From Kluyvera genomosp. 3 (lineage in GTDB: Bacteria; Pseudomonadota; Gammaproteobacteria; Enterobacterales; Enterobacteriaceae): DNA of 64,000 nucleotides. Shown here piece after piece: positions 62,865 through 64,000 of this stretch. Location: NCBI GenBank assembly GCA_002211745.1, contig CP022114.1, forward strand, positions 3,814,645 through 3,878,644, read 5' to 3'. A program made the position numbers and the translations under genes. The stretch's first letter is position 1, and each line of letters opens with the position of its first letter. The notes under the pieces were generated by a model. It did no database searches, was not told where the DNA came from, and was given only the letters and a program-made list of their open reading frames with translations.

Positions 62865-63306
62865 TTTATACAATGTGAATTTTCAGAAATGACAAAAATA
62901 GAGTATCAAGAGATACTCCGCGTTTTATTTAATTATTTCCATTTGTTTGAAATGCAATGTGTTAATAGAAAGAAATATCGTAGTTACAAACCAGGATATA
63001 ATAGTTGTTATCGAATAATATTATTTGGCGCAAGGCTTATTTGGTTGGTATTTTATCCAATTAAGAATAAATTGGCTCGATGTTTAGGTATCCGATTTTG
63101 GACACCCTGTGTAAATATAAAAAAATGTGGCAGAACAGTCGGTAAGGTATAGCAAAAAAAGAAACGGATGCTTAAGGCGGTGATTGGGGGGATTATTTTG
63201 TGGGCGCTGCTGCGTTCGCCAGAGCCTGAGCTGGAAGCGAACCCGGTTAGCTGACCGAACCACCCCGGCGGCGCTTCGCCTGACTGAACCGGGATGGTTA
63301 GAAAGC
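62865..63306. other. AT-rich upstream region of the inverse autotransporter and duplicated MFS 3' end
   Basis: 442 bp without a functional gene. 62865-63150 is AT-rich and should carry the adhesin promoter (minus strand). 63180-63280 is the right copy of the direct repeat, a remnant of an MFS 3' end without its gene. Short open frames here are not credible. Confidence 0.7.
63180..63280 (+). repeat. Direct repeat, right copy (orphan MFS gene 3' end)
   Basis: Matches 60367-60467 at roughly 93% identity, including the last 24 codons of the MFS gene (LLRSPEPELEANP), its tga stop and the first bases of the REP unit. No MFS sequence precedes it. It is left over from either an insertion or a duplication event. 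Confidence 0.9.

Positions 63307-64000
<694 letters not shown>

Overview
The window is chromosomal DNA from a member of the Enterobacteriaceae, in the broad Escherichia/Citrobacter/Enterobacter range. Nearly every housekeeping or catabolic gene reads as a close orthologue of an E. coli gene (SbmA, AmpH, IprA, HemB, the hyc/hyp/FhlA set, PflDC, TauABCD, MmuPM, RoxA, the Hpa pathway, NanQ/NanK). The order differs from E. coli: hyc-hyp-fhlA sits beside hemB, and the hpa cluster sits beside nan genes. I cannot name the species.

Layout. 1-4.3 kb: sbmA (cut by the window edge), ampH, iprA, hemB. 4.4-6.1 kb: a fused acyltransferase of the OlsF (ornithine lipid) type. 6.1-20.1 kb: the formate hydrogenlyase locus, hycIHGFEDCBA on the minus strand and hypABCDE-fhlA on the plus strand, divergent around two sigma-54 promoters. 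20.3-24.7 kb: a secreted alpha/beta hydrolase, then the glycyl-radical pair pflD-pflC. 24.7-28.1 kb: tauABCD for taurine uptake and desulfonation. 28.5-30 kb: a CSS-EAL c-di-GMP phosphodiesterase. 30-39.5 kb: an AT-rich accessory block with a giant autotransporter (about 2,320 aa), a LuxR-like regulator, a ToxR/MarT-like membrane regulator and a FidL-like protein; it resembles the Salmonella misL-fidL-marT module. 39.8-42.1 kb: mmuPM with MetJ boxes. 42.4-47.5 kb: roxA, a Bcr-type efflux pump, a PAS-GGDEF cyclase, a small zinc-ribbon protein and an SGNH hydrolase. 47.6-58.9 kb: the complete 4-hydroxyphenylacetate cluster hpaGEDFHIXABC with divergent hpaR. 59.2-60.4 kb: an MFS carrier. 60.5-62.9 kb: an intimin/invasin-like inverse autotransporter, flanked by a 101-bp direct repeat of the carrier gene's 3' end. 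63.3-64 kb: nanQ and the end of nanK.

Reading frames. About 70 single-base losses break otherwise well-conserved genes. Almost all fall in runs of G or C, and adding one base back at each restores family-length proteins. I treat these as consensus sequencing errors, not pseudogenes, and give the full reconstructed spans as CDS. Lengths called 'restored' include the missing bases.

Together the genes describe a facultative anaerobe that can split formate to H2 and CO2, scavenge sulfur from taurine, recycle S-methylmethionine and grow on hydroxyphenylacetate. It also carries two unrelated large surface adhesins and both arms of c-di-GMP turnover.
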